From Pseudomonadota bacterium (GTDB lineage: Bacteria; Pseudomonadota; Alphaproteobacteria; Micropepsales; Micropepsaceae), in contig JAFEEQ010000024.1 in assembly GCA_018241025.1 (NCBI GenBank), forward strand, positions 1 through 37,488: a stretch of DNA of 37,488 nucleotides, read 5' to 3'. The notes beneath the pieces were generated by a model. That model saw only the letters and a program-made list of their open reading frames with translations, was not told where the DNA came from and did no database searches. Position 1 is the first letter of the stretch; each line of letters opens with the position of its first letter. The position numbers were made by a program, and so were the translations under genes. Shown piece after piece: positions 25,383 through 33,424 of the stretch.

Positions 25383-26021
25383 TCAAGGCATATGCGAAGC
25401 CGCCGCCATGCAGAAGAGCATGGGGATCGACAGCAGCGTATTGATGCGGCTGAACATACCGGCGGTCTTGCCCGACGCCGCCTTGGTCGCGGCGTCGAGG
25501 CCTTCGCCCTTGCCGTTCAGGTTCAGCGCGCGCTGCTGGTTCGGCCAAATCACGAACCAGACGTTGAACCACATGATCGTGCCCATCCACATGCCGAGAC
25601 CGATCAGCAGATAGGACGGCGTCGAAAACGCGCCGGTCGGATCGTTGACCATATCGAGCGAGAAGGCCTGAATGAGATAGTGGTTCATGCCGGCGAGAAT
25701 GATGCCGAACACAATCGTTCCCATCGCGCCCCAGCGGAACCAGAACAGCGCCTCCGGCGTGATGTACCTGCCGAGCGCCGGCCGCAGCTCTTCCGGAATC
25801 TTCGGCGTCGTCGGCGTCGAAACGAAGTTGAAATACCAGAGCAGACCGATCCACATCACGCCGCAAATGATGTGCGCCCACCGAATGATGAAGGCCCAGA
25901 AGGCCTCTGTCGCGAAGTCCAGATTGCCCATCGACAGACGGATAAATAGTACGATCGCCGCCAGCACGAAGCCGGCAACGACCGTATTCCTCAGATTTCC
26001 CAAAAAGGCCGCCATGGCCAC
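25383..26021 (-). CDS. PuuD-like (urate oxidase N-terminal domain) membrane protein
   Basis: This 212-residue protein has about five membrane helices and the block RWAHIICGVMWIGLLWYFNFV, which I recognise from the membrane domain of urate hydroxylase PuuD. The cytochrome c domain of full PuuD is absent, and no purine catabolism genes are near, so urate oxidation is unproven. His and Trp residues in the helices could bind heme. GGGAGGGTGG precedes the ATG. It occupies the place after secD where secF is normally found in related genomes. Confidence 0.7.
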   Translation of the reverse strand: MAMAAFLGNLRNTVVAGFVLAAIVLFIRLSMGNLDFATEAFWAFIIRWAHIICGVMWIGLLWYFNFVSTPTTPKIPEELRPALGRYITPEALFWFRWGAMGTIVFGIILAGMNHYLIQAFSLDMVNDPTGAFSTPSYLLIGLGMWMGTIMWFNVWFVIWPNQQRALNLNGKGEGLDAATKAASGKTAGMFSRINTLLSIPMLFCMAAASHMP

Positions 26022-26082
26022 CCTCCCGCTATGAGTCCGGGCGGAACTTTACCCTATTCGGTGGCCAAAACAGCCCTTTTCT

Positions 26083-27711
26083 CTATATGGCCAATCGCTT
26101 GGGGCGCCGGATATTCAGCCAGGCGACCACGATCAACCGCGTCACCATCACGGCCGTGAAGAATGACGTTGCGATACCTACGCCCAGGGTAACGGCGAAG
26201 CCGCGAACCGGACCCGATCCAAGCTCGAACAGGATCAAGGCCGCGATCAGGTGAGTCGAGTTCGCGTCGATGATCGTCGCCATGGCGCGGCGGAAGCCCT
26301 GGTCGATGGAGGCCAGCATGCTGCGGCCATTGCGCTGCTCTTCGCGCATGCGCTCGTAAATCAGCACGTTGGCATCGACGGCCATGCCCATGGTCAGAAC
26401 GATACCGGCGATACCCGGCAGCGTCAGGGTCGCGCCGAACAAAGTGAGTGCCGCCAACAGCAGGATCACGTTCAATGCCAACGCAACATCCGCGAACAGG
26501 CCAAAGAGGCCGTAGCGGGCGATCATGAACAAAGCGACCAGCACCAACCCTGCGAGTGCCGAATAGCGGCCGGCGTCTATCTGGTCCTTGCCCAGGCCCG
26601 CGCCAACCGAGCGCTGCTCGATGACCTTCAGCGGCGCGGGAAGTGCACCGGCCCGAAGCAGGGTCGCAAGGTCGGCGGCGCTCTGTGCCGTGAACGATCC
26701 GCTGATGATGCCGCTGCCGCCAAGGATCGGCTCGTTGATGCGGGGAGCGGAAATGATCTTGTCGTCGAGGACGATGGCGAAGCGCTGCGTCTGCGGCGGA
26801 TAGGCCTTGGTCACGTCGCCGAACTGCTTCGCGCCCACCGTGTCGAAGCGGAAGGAAACCACCGGCTCGCCCGAGCGCTGGTCGTTCTCGTACTTCGCGT
26901 CGACCAGGCGGTCGCCCGCCACCATCACGCGGCGCTCCACCACGAGCTGATCGAGGACCGCGTTGGTGCCGTTATCGACGACCGGAAGCACTTCATCTTC
27001 CGGCGGGATGGCTTTGTGTCCAATAGCGTCGTCGCGCATCGCTTTTTCGTCGACGAGCTGGAACGTCATCTTGGCGGTCTTGCCGAGCAACTCGATGAGA
27101 TGCTGCGGGTCCTTGAGGCCGGGTACTTGGACCACGATGCGGTCGTCGCCCTGGCGCTCGATCGAGGGTTCGCGTGTGCCGAGGGCGTCGATACGCTTGC
27201 GGACGACTTCGATCGATTGCGCGACGACCTCCTGCTGCGTCTGGCGCCGGTAGTCGTCGGTCATCTTGAGCGTCAGCAGGCCATGACCGTCGTCGCTGTA
27301 GTCGTATTGCTTTACACCGCCGCCGAGCAGACCGCCGCTCGAAGGGATGAGCCCCTTGACGGTGTCATGCGCCTCGGCAAAGCGGGCCGGATCCTTGATC
27401 CGGATGGCGATCGTGCCGCCGCCATTGGTGACGACCTCATAGCCGATGCGCGGCTTGGCCTTGCGCAGCGCATGGCCGATGTCGGAGCGCAAAGAATCCA
27501 GCTTGTCCTTGTAGACGCTGTCCATGCCGACTTCGAACAGCATGTAAACGCCGCCCTGGAGATCGAGACCCAGCGATACCGTTTCGCTCGGCAGCCAGGC
27601 GGGCATCTTCGTGCGAACGCTTTCGGGCAGCGCGTTCGGAAGCGCGATCAGGATACCCGCGACGACGACGGCGGCAACGACGGCGCGGACCCAGTTAGAG
27701 ACGTGCAGCAT
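26083..27711 (-). CDS. secD: Protein translocase subunit SecD
   Basis: This 542-residue inner-membrane protein helps pull secreted proteins through SecYEG using the proton gradient, normally as a complex with SecF. It has helix 1 (8-25), LGLDLQGG at 47-54, the periplasmic P1 domain ending with the head region, and a C-terminal six-helix RND part with IVLTMGMAVDANVLIYERMREE. The frame ends cleanly with RRPKRLAI, so it is not fused to SecF, and no secF follows: the next gene is the PuuD-like protein. It starts 1 bp after the yajC stop. Confidence 0.95.
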   Translation of the reverse strand: MLHVSNWVRAVVAAVVVAGILIALPNALPESVRTKMPAWLPSETVSLGLDLQGGVYMLFEVGMDSVYKDKLDSLRSDIGHALRKAKPRIGYEVVTNGGGTIAIRIKDPARFAEAHDTVKGLIPSSGGLLGGGVKQYDYSDDGHGLLTLKMTDDYRRQTQQEVVAQSIEVVRKRIDALGTREPSIERQGDDRIVVQVPGLKDPQHLIELLGKTAKMTFQLVDEKAMRDDAIGHKAIPPEDEVLPVVDNGTNAVLDQLVVERRVMVAGDRLVDAKYENDQRSGEPVVSFRFDTVGAKQFGDVTKAYPPQTQRFAIVLDDKIISAPRINEPILGGSGIISGSFTAQSAADLATLLRAGALPAPLKVIEQRSVGAGLGKDQIDAGRYSALAGLVLVALFMIARYGLFGLFADVALALNVILLLAALTLFGATLTLPGIAGIVLTMGMAVDANVLIYERMREEQRNGRSMLASIDQGFRRAMATIIDANSTHLIAALILFELGSGPVRGFAVTLGVGIATSFFTAVMVTRLIVVAWLNIRRPKRLAI

Positions 27712-27712
27712 G

Positions 27713-28021
27713 TCAGCTCTTGTCGGACTTGGCTTCGACCGGCTGGGTCTTGGCGCGTACGTCGGCGATGGTCGTCTTGATCACCTTGATCTGGACGCCG
27801 TCGGCGATTTCGAGCGTGACTTCGGCATCTTCCTTGGCTGGCGCCTTGGAGACCTTGCCAAGCATGCCTCCGGCCGTCACGACCGTATCGCCGCGACGCA
27901 GATTGTCGATGGCGGAGCGGCGATCCTTTTCGCGCTGCTGTTGCGGGCGCATCAGCAATAAATAAAAGATGAGTCCCATCGGGACGAGCACGACCAAGGG
28001 ATTGGCGAGAAAATCTTGCAT
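27713..28021 (-). CDS. yajC: Sec translocase accessory subunit YajC
   Basis: This 102-residue protein has one membrane helix (about residues 7-24) followed by RPQQQREKD and the small domain LRRGDTVVTAGGMLGKV, all typical of YajC, which joins SecDF. The start at 28021 gives the normal N-terminus; a frame from 28096 would add 25 unrelated residues. It is coupled to secD (TGA-C-ATG). It is divergent from the DUF815 ATPase gene with 100 bp between, which must hold both promoters. Confidence 0.93.
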   Translation of the reverse strand: MQDFLANPLVVLVPMGLIFYLLLMRPQQQREKDRRSAIDNLRRGDTVVTAGGMLGKVSKAPAKEDAEVTLEIADGVQIKVIKTTIADVRAKTQPVEAKSDKS

Positions 28022-28121
28022 CGGAATTCCGAAGGGATGGGCCGCAGCGGCGCGGCATTTCGGGCGGGAATATAGCGGTGCGGCCACCCTTTGCAACCAC
28101 GCGAAATCAAGGACTTAGGCG

Positions 28122-29003
28122 ATGACAGCCGGCAAAAAGACAGAGACCGTGACCAAAGACGCGGACCTGCTGGCCCGTATTGCAGTGGCGCTGGAGCGAA
28201 TTGCGCCGGGTGCGGTGGCGACCCGCGCGCCGTCCGAGGGCGACGCTTTTGTCTGGGAGCCGGCGCAGGGCGGGCTGGTGGCCGTCGATCGGGTCGCCGC
28301 AGTGCCGCTGCCGCTGCTGCAGGGGATCGACGCATCGCGAGACATCCTGCTCGAAAATACCCGGCGCTTTGCCGCGGGACTGCCGGCCAACAATGCCCTG
28401 CTCTGGGGAGCGCGGGGAATGGGAAAGAGCTCGCTGGTAAAAGCGGCCCACGCCGCCGCCAATCGCGAGTTGAAGGGCAAGGCGCGGCTCGCGCTGATCG
28501 AGATCCATCGCGAGGACATCGCCACACTGCCCCAGCTCATGCGCATTTTGCGCAGCGACAAGCGTCGCTACCTGCTGTTCTGCGACGACCTGTCGTTCGA
28601 CCGCGACGACACCAGCTACAAATCCCTGAAGGCCGCACTCGAAGGCGGCCTTGAGGGCCGGCCCGAGAACGTCCTGTTTTATGCGACCTCGAACCGGCGC
28701 CATCTGATGCCGCGCGACATGATGGAGAATGAGCGATCGACCGCGATCAATCCGTCTGAGGCAGTCGAGGAGAAGGTTTCGCTATCGGACCGTTTCGGCC
28801 TGTGGCTCGGCTTCCACAATTGCAGCCAGGACGATTATCTCGCGATGATCGACGGCTATGCGGCGCATTACGGCCTGATGGTCGAGAAGAACGAGCTTTA
28901 CCGAAAGGCGCTCGCCTGGGCTGCCGGGCGCGGCGGGCGTTCCGGCCGCGTCGCATGGCAGTTCGTGCAGGACCTGGCCGGCGAACTCGGCGTGACGCTT
29001 TAG
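28122..29003 (+). CDS. DUF815 family AAA+-like ATPase
   Basis: This 293-residue protein has a Walker A motif GARGMGKSS (about residues 96-104), a Walker B-like LLFCDDLSFD, and LFYATSNRRHLMPRDM as sensor-like segment, which mark the DUF815 P-loop family. Its physiological role is not established. It lies divergent from yajC and converges on the LytM lipoprotein with a 4-bp overlap. The placement beside yajC/secD is common in alphaproteobacteria. Confidence 0.88.
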   Translation: MTAGKKTETVTKDADLLARIAVALERIAPGAVATRAPSEGDAFVWEPAQGGLVAVDRVAAVPLPLLQGIDASRDILLENTRRFAAGLPANNALLWGARGMGKSSLVKAAHAAANRELKGKARLALIEIHREDIATLPQLMRILRSDKRRYLLFCDDLSFDRDDTSYKSLKAALEGGLEGRPENVLFYATSNRRHLMPRDMMENERSTAINPSEAVEEKVSLSDRFGLWLGFHNCSQDDYLAMIDGYAAHYGLMVEKNELYRKALAWAAGRGGRSGRVAWQFVQDLAGELGVTL

Positions 29004-29710
29004 CTTGCGCGCGACGTCGAGAGCAGGCTCAGCGGATTGACCGGCTGCACGCCACGGCGGATCTCGAAGTGAAGCTGCGGACTGCGCACATCGCCGGTCT
29101 GTCCCGAGTAGCCGATGATCTGGCCCTTCGCGACATAGTCTCCGCGATTGACGACGATGCGATCCGCGTGGGCGTAGGCCGTGACGTAGCCACCATCATG
29201 CTTGATCAGGATGAGATTGCCGTAGCCACGCAATTCGTTGCCGGCATAGCTGATCTGACCGGCAGCCGCGGCATGGATCGGTGTGCCGAGCGCGGTGCCG
29301 ATATTGATGCCGTCATTGCGGCCGCCACCGGTCGTCGATCCGAAGTCGGCGATGACACGTCCCTGGACCGGCCACGTGAAGGCCGGCGCGCCGCTGGGCA
29401 CGGGCGTGTAGGTCGCGGGCTGCGTGACGGGCGCGGGATCCGGATTGTACCAGCCGGGCTTGCTGCGCGGCGTCGGGCAGTCGAGCGCGGCGCTCTGCAC
29501 CGGCGGCGGCGCCGGGCGATAGGGGCGCCGCACGGGCTTCGGACGCGGTGTCGGGGCATTGGAGGCGACGCGCGGCGCACCAGCGCCCTGCGGGAACCAG
29601 TCGAGCTGCGTCCGCGGCGTGTCGGCGACGCATCCGCTGAGAACGCTTGCCGTCATCAGCACGGTGGCCAGGATCACGACCGCGCGCTGCACCTGAAGAT
29701 TGAAGACCAT
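29000..29710 (-). CDS. LytM/M23-domain lipoprotein, probably catalytically inactive (NlpD/EnvC-like)
   Basis: This 236-residue protein has a lipoprotein signal (LSGC, Cys27), a long proline-rich linker (40-110) and a C-terminal LytM domain from about residue 112. Two zinc-site residues of active M23 peptidases are lost: the first motif reads RNDGINIG, with Asn132 and Asn136 where His and Asp would be. His181 (YAHAD) and His214 (LHFEI) remain. This pattern is that of amidase activators such as NlpD and EnvC, which govern septal peptidoglycan splitting. No LysM is clear. The start at 29710 lies 10 bp after pcm, as in the usual surE-pcm-nlpD order. Confidence 0.82.
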   Translation of the reverse strand: MVFNLQVQRAVVILATVLMTASVLSGCVADTPRTQLDWFPQGAGAPRVASNAPTPRPKPVRRPYRPAPPPVQSAALDCPTPRSKPGWYNPDPAPVTQPATYTPVPSGAPAFTWPVQGRVIADFGSTTGGGRNDGINIGTALGTPIHAAAAGQISYAGNELRGYGNLILIKHDGGYVTAYAHADRIVVNRGDYVAKGQIIGYSGQTGDVRSPQLHFEIRRGVQPVNPLSLLSTSRAS

Positions 29711-29720
29711 CGCACGTCTC

Positions 29721-30380
29721 TCATGGCAGGCCCGACAGCATCGGGACAAACAGGACGGGGATCAGGACCTCTTCCTTCACGCCCGTCTCGGTGCGGATGA
29801 TCTTGGTTAATTGTTGAGAAAAACTTTCCGCGCGGGCCGAAACGTCCGAATTCGGCACAGTACCTACCGGCGCGATCAGGATGCCGCCCGGTTTTAACTG
29901 TTCGATAAGACTTTCGGGAACTTTCGCGACCGCGCAGGAGAGAATGATGCGGTCGAACGGCGCCTGTTCCGGCCAGCCCTTGAAGCCGTCGCCATGCTTG
30001 GTCGTGACGTTGTGCAGGCCGAGCGCCTTGAAGCGCGCCTCGGCCTGTTTCAGCAGCGGCTTGTGACGCTCGACGGTGTAGACGCGGCGGCAGAGCGGGC
30101 TCAGCACCGCGGCCTGGTAGCCGGAGCCGCAACCGATCTCGAGCACGCGATGCGTCGGCTGCACGCCGAGCCGCTGCGTCATATAGGCGACGACAAAAGG
30201 CTGGCTGATCGTCTGGCCGCAGGCGATGGGGAGCGCCGTGTTGTCGAAGGCGGCATGCGCGAGCGGCTCGTCGACGAAGGCTGCGCGCGGCGTGCGTTCG
30301 ACGGCATCGAGCACGCGCGGATCGTCGATGCCCTGCCTGCGCAGCTCCATGATGAGCTGGATCTGGCGCGGATCGGTCAT
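29721..30380 (-). CDS. pcm: Protein-L-isoaspartate O-methyltransferase
   Basis: This 219-residue enzyme methylates isoaspartyl residues in aged proteins using SAM, starting their repair. It has the family block ALPIACGQTISQPFVVAYMTQ (about 49-69) and motif I VLEIGCGSGYQAAVL (about 89-103), then RIILSCAV and LKPGGILIAPVG. The C-terminal part has a somewhat longer tail than usual. It starts 1 bp after surE (TGA-C-ATG) and is followed by the LytM lipoprotein gene. Confidence 0.93.
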   Translation of the reverse strand: MTDPRQIQLIMELRRQGIDDPRVLDAVERTPRAAFVDEPLAHAAFDNTALPIACGQTISQPFVVAYMTQRLGVQPTHRVLEIGCGSGYQAAVLSPLCRRVYTVERHKPLLKQAEARFKALGLHNVTTKHGDGFKGWPEQAPFDRIILSCAVAKVPESLIEQLKPGGILIAPVGTVPNSDVSARAESFSQQLTKIIRTETGVKEEVLIPVLFVPMLSGLP

Positions 30381-30381
30381 G

Positions 30382-31170
30382 TCACACCGGCGCGATGGTG
30401 CCGAGCTTCTCCTTCAGCGTCGCCAGCACCTTGTGTTCGGTGAGGTTGAGATGCAGCGGCGTCACCGCGATCCGGCGATTGTAGATCGCGTGCAGATCGG
30501 TGCCGGCGGGCGGGTTGGAGCGCACGCGTTTGAAGCCGATCCAGAAATACGGATTGCCACGCGCATCGACACGGCGTTCGAGCGCGGCGGTCTGCAGATC
30601 GCGCTTGCCTTGGCTGGCGATATCGATGCCCTTCACGTCTTCCGGCTTCGCATCGGGGAAGTTGATGTTGATCAGCACGTCGTCGGGCCAGCCGACTTCG
30701 ACGAGCTTTTTGATCAGCGGCGGTCCCTGCACCTCGCCGCATTCCCAGCGTATCGGATCGCCTTCGGTCCAGCCGTAGGACTGGCTGAGCGCGATCGACG
30801 GGATGCCGAGCGCGCAGCCCTCCATCGCGCCGGCAATGGTGCCGGAATAGGTGACGTCGTCGGCGATGTTGGAGCCGCGATTGACGCCGGAGAGGATGAG
30901 CGTCGGCGGATGATCCTTCATCACCTGGGCGCAGGCCATCATCACGCAGTCGGTTGGCGTGCCGGTGACGGCGAAACGATGCTTCTCGATCTCGCGCAGA
31001 CGGAGCGGCAGGGTGAGCGTCAACGAATGCGAGGCGCCGGACTGCTCGGTCTCGGGCGCGACGATCCAGACATCGTCGGTCAGGGCGCGGGCGATCTTCT
31101 CGGCGGCGACGAGGCCGGGGGCGTGGATGCCGTCGTCGTTGGTCACCAGGATGCGGAGCTTTTTTGTCAT
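30382..31170 (-). CDS. surE: 5'/3'-nucleotidase SurE
   Basis: This 262-residue metal-dependent phosphatase hydrolyses nucleoside monophosphates and is linked to stationary-phase survival. The metal ligands are visible: Asp12 and Asp13 in VTNDDG, Ser44 in EQSGASHS, and Asn97 in SGVNRGSN. The ATG at 31170 overlaps the stop of the small ORF at 31167-31367 (ATGA), so the two appear coupled. A longer frame to 31428 reads through that ORF in another frame and is rejected. Its natural upstream region is now cut by the IS1-type element. Confidence 0.94.
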   Translation of the reverse strand: MTKKLRILVTNDDGIHAPGLVAAEKIARALTDDVWIVAPETEQSGASHSLTLTLPLRLREIEKHRFAVTGTPTDCVMMACAQVMKDHPPTLILSGVNRGSNIADDVTYSGTIAGAMEGCALGIPSIALSQSYGWTEGDPIRWECGEVQGPPLIKKLVEVGWPDDVLININFPDAKPEDVKGIDIASQGKRDLQTAALERRVDARGNPYFWIGFKRVRSNPPAGTDLHAIYNRRIAVTPLHLNLTEHKVLATLKEKLGTIAPV

Positions 31171-31367
31171 CGATCGGTCCACGATTTTTCGGGTTCGAAT
31201 GCCGCGAATGCAGTGCAAGTGCCGGACGCTGCACGGGATTTGTGTTGGATAGGCGATGGCGGCGAGGCCGGTTCCACAGGGAGCCGCGAATTTTCGGGTT
31301 CGAATAACCCGGAACGCAGGCAAGCCCTTGCCGGCAACGCTGTTCTCGCGTGGATAAGGGCTCGCAT
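31167..31367 (-). CDS. Small ORF with FEPENS motifs, candidate SOS-linked protein (copy 2)
   Basis: This 66-residue ORF ends with an ATGA overlap on surE. It matches the small ORF before trmFO without gaps over LIHA (4-7), x8, CLRS (16-19), xx, FEPENS (22-27), and has a second copy FEPEKS at 57-62. Before the mobile element inserted, a LexA box now at 35622-35636 lay about 83 bp upstream, the same arrangement as for copy 1. AGGA lies close to the ATG. I know of no named family. A DNA repeat (TTCGAACCCGAAAATTCG) underlies the motif, so selection on DNA rather than protein is the alternative. Confidence 0.5.
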   Translation of the reverse strand: MRALIHARTALPARACLRSGLFEPENSRLPVEPASPPSPIQHKSRAASGTCTAFAAFEPEKSWTDR

Positions 31368-31430
31368 CGTCCTGTTCTTTATCTCCCGGAACGGGCGCGC
31401 AATTGCGCACGATTCCGCCGCCCTTCACAG

Positions 31431-31438
31431 AGCGGAAT
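31431..31438. repeat. Target site duplication, left copy
   Basis: AGCGGAAT directly precedes the left inverted repeat and recurs exactly at 35610-35617 after the right one. Eight bp is within the range made by IS1-family transposition (usually 8-9). Confidence 0.9.
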
Positions 31439-31464
31439 GGTATTGTCTCAGTTTGAAATTAGCC
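31439..31464 (+). repeat. Left terminal inverted repeat of the IS1-type element
   Basis: Begins GGTATTGTCTCAGTTTGA. It matches the reverse complement of 35584-35609 at 23 of 26 positions. Confidence 0.9.
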
Positions 31465-31522
31465 GGGATTGCCGGGTTTTGGCTGCGGTATTAGGGTCAA
31501 AAGGTGGCCCGGAGTCCGCCAA

Positions 31523-31777
31523 ATGCCGATAATGATCAAGCGAGGCGGGGTAAGTAGCCCTTACAATAGTTTGGAGGCTAACTCGCACCCCAATTTGAGC
31601 CAGTCGGGTAGCAACATCCATTTGCAATTCCAGTTGGCGTCAAAGGGGGGTGGAACAACTGTTGTTGAGGTTCTATTCGCTCCAGATCAATTCAGCCAAC
31701 TTGCCATCCTGATGGCCTCTGCTGATCGCAAGGCTGCTGCGCAGGCATTCTCGGCAGGAGTAGCCCGTCTTGCCTAA
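31523..31777 (+). CDS. Small passenger protein of unknown function
   Basis: This 84-residue protein is the first gene inside the left end of the element. Its last 50 residues (FQLASKGGGTTVVEVLFAPD... then SQLAILMASADRKAAAQAF) look like a compact alpha/beta domain. GGAG lies 9 bp before the ATG at 31523; another in-frame ATG at 31532 is possible. It overlaps the next gene by a few bases, so the pair is likely co-translated. I do not recognise the family. Confidence 0.5.
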   Translation: MPIMIKRGGVSSPYNSLEANSHPNLSQSGSNIHLQFQLASKGGGTTVVEVLFAPDQFSQLAILMASADRKAAAQAFSAGVARLA

Positions 31778-32000
31778 AGGCCCCCAAGGACAGAAGAGAC
31801 CCGCCGACGTGATCGGCGCTGCCGTGCTGGTCGGGAAGATTGCGACGGGCGACGCAGAAGACATCAAGCGCGACCCCGGGACAGAGGCGAACCGGAAGGG
31901 TGGTCTCAAGGGTGGCAAGGCGCGGGCTAGTCGTCTCTCTCCGGAGAAACGAGCGGAGATTGCGAAGAAGGCTGCGCAGAAGCGGTGGGGGAAGGCTTAG
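31770..32000 (+). CDS. Small basic protein of the MPKGPxGxKRPADVIG family
   Basis: This 76-residue, Lys/Arg-rich protein begins MPKGPQGQKRPADVIGAAV and ends SPEKRAEIAKKAAQKRWGKA, a pattern I recognise from many proteobacterial proteins of unknown function, sometimes annotated as RNA-binding. The start codon is TTG and overlaps the stop of the upstream small gene. Its last 74 bp overlap the 3' end of the opposite-strand gene at 31927-32823, which is unusual and may matter for antisense control. Confidence 0.6.
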   Translation: MPKGPQGQKRPADVIGAAVLVGKIATGDAEDIKRDPGTEANRKGGLKGGKARASRLSPEKRAEIAKKAAQKRWGKA

Positions 32001-32823
32001 GCTTGGCCTCACCCTCGACAATGGTCAGATAGTCAAAATTCCACGGTTTGAACATTCGTAGCGTCTGCATCGAGACTGAATCCGCGGACATCGCGTTCGC
32101 CGCTCTCAGTTCGATATTGTGCCATTGGCCGCGGCTCTTGAAGTTTGCGGCAAATAGTTGCCGCACACGCGATGCCATGTCGTTGGCCGTTTTCAGAGCC
32201 CGCGCAGAATCGAACTCCACGCTGTAGACGATGTAGATGGTGAGCGAATACACGTCCTCTGCGCCGTCGCGTTCTATCGCCCGGCCCTGATCAAGATCAA
32301 AAAGTATGGCGATGATGTCGGTGCCAGAGCCCTTGAAAATGTTGGCGAGCTTCTTGTGGACCTCGACGGGCCTGTTGCTAAGACGTCGGTTGAATTCATC
32401 GGGGAAAACCGGTCGGTGATATCTCGATGCGAGCCATGCTTGCAGCGTGAAATGGTCGTCTGGCGTCAGGAGTACGTTCTTCGCGGGAGTTTGTGCCAGG
32501 AACAGAGCCTTTTCGATTGGTACCCTTTTAGTGGCATAGAATTCCGCAACCACGTGAGTGGTTCCTGCTGAAAATTCTAGGTGTAGCCGGCGTGGGCTTT
32601 TCCCTTGTGTGAAGGACCCGTTTGCTTGGTCGATAACTTTGCCGACGAGCAATTCGCAGAAGGGCTCGATGTCGGAAGACTCGACGACATCGCAATCATG
32701 CGAGATCAGGACAGCGATGGTATCATTTGCATGTTCAGGCGGGCACAATCCGAGGGCGACTACGCCATCGGCATTTAGGATGAACCCTTGTTGCCAAGGC
32801 GTATCATTCCGGGCATCCCCCAT
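31927..32823 (-). CDS. Unknown passenger protein with SHDCD motif (third gene of the operon)
   Basis: This 298-residue protein has an N-terminal block QGFILNADGVVALG then AVLISHDCDVVES with conserved-looking His, Cys and Asp (about residues 41-44), followed by EPFCELLVGKVID. A middle region HRPVFPDEFNRRL leads to a helical part. The last 30 residues are a Pro/Ser-rich tail that overlaps the opposite-strand gene. I cannot assign a family or activity; the SHDCD/EPF-E arrangement could be a metal or nucleophile site. It starts 12 bp after the HTH gene and is the last gene of the operon. Confidence 0.6.
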   Translation of the reverse strand: MGDARNDTPWQQGFILNADGVVALGLCPPEHANDTIAVLISHDCDVVESSDIEPFCELLVGKVIDQANGSFTQGKSPRRLHLEFSAGTTHVVAEFYATKRVPIEKALFLAQTPAKNVLLTPDDHFTLQAWLASRYHRPVFPDEFNRRLSNRPVEVHKKLANIFKGSGTDIIAILFDLDQGRAIERDGAEDVYSLTIYIVYSVEFDSARALKTANDMASRVRQLFAANFKSRGQWHNIELRAANAMSADSVSMQTLRMFKPWNFDYLTIVEGEAKPKPSPTASAQPSSQSPLVSPERDD

Positions 32824-32835
32824 GGGAATTGACCA

Positions 32836-33420
32836 TCACGCATCTTCCAACGGAGGCAAACCTAAACCACCGCCGGACTTGCGACCGGCAAGTCGCTCAT
32901 TGAGCAGCTTCCGCTGCTTTGCTTCCGTTGCCAGAATTTCCAAGAGAGTGTGGGCAGCAGCGCCGCCATCGCCGCCGCTCGCCACGATATCCAAAAGCGT
33001 TTGACCTCCAGAAATCTTCCGGCGCAGCGCAAGCGAGGGAATGGCCACATCGGATTCAGCGATGACCTTCGCCGCGTCCATAAGGCTGGCCAGCTTGACG
33101 GCGTTGTCGCCTTTAATCTCGCCGCCGTTCTTCCAATTATAAATGGCTTGGCGCGTAACGCCAATGGCGTCCCCGATTTCTCGCATCGAAAGGTGCAGCG
33201 TCTCACGGATTCGATCGACGTCAAATGCCTGGGTACTTGCAACAGGCGCAGCATCACGCTTTGCGAACAGCAACCCTTCCTTGCGTAGGTCAACCTTCGA
33301 CGGGTCGAGCAGACCTCCCGTACCAACGGTTAGGGTCAGCGCGAGAGGAATCACAAGCGTCAGACTCGAACGCGCGCCTGTCGAGGTTTGAACCTTTGAA
33401 TATGCGGGCGTCTGATACAT
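32836..33420 (-). CDS. Predicted HTH regulator with an N-terminal hydrophobic segment (second gene of the operon)
   Basis: This 194-residue protein has a hydrophobic stretch SLTLVIPLALTLTVGTGGLL (about 19-38), then an XRE-like helix-turn-helix, IRETLHLSMREIGDAIGVTR followed by QAIYNWKNG (71-99). A C-terminal region has GGQTLLDIVASGG and a charged helix AKQRKLLNERLAGR. The hydrophobic part would allow membrane attachment, odd for a DNA-binding protein. The start at 33420 lies just past the TIGR04255 stop, with GGA about 9 bp upstream; an ATG at 33447 would overlap that gene. Function as operon regulator or antitoxin is inferred from position. Confidence 0.6.
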   Translation of the reverse strand: MYQTPAYSKVQTSTGARSSLTLVIPLALTLTVGTGGLLDPSKVDLRKEGLLFAKRDAAPVASTQAFDVDRIRETLHLSMREIGDAIGVTRQAIYNWKNGGEIKGDNAVKLASLMDAAKVIAESDVAIPSLALRRKISGGQTLLDIVASGGDGGAAAHTLLEILATEAKQRKLLNERLAGRKSGGGLGLPPLEDA

Positions 33421-33424
33421 AGCT

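Noticed and set aside
31284..31310. Possible tRNA T-arm (GGGTTCGAAT with a complementary AACCC)
   Set aside because: No acceptor, D or anticodon stems can be found around any of the motif copies; the other copies lack the 3' half of the stem.
31374..31388. GTTCTTTATCT resembling a fifth LexA box near the surE small ORF
   Set aside because: The second half reads CCCG instead of GTTC, so it does not fit the operator.
30382..31428. N-terminal extension of surE to 31428
   Set aside because: The added residues do not fit SurE, and the 31170 start has the family N-terminus and an ATGA overlap with a small ORF in another frame.
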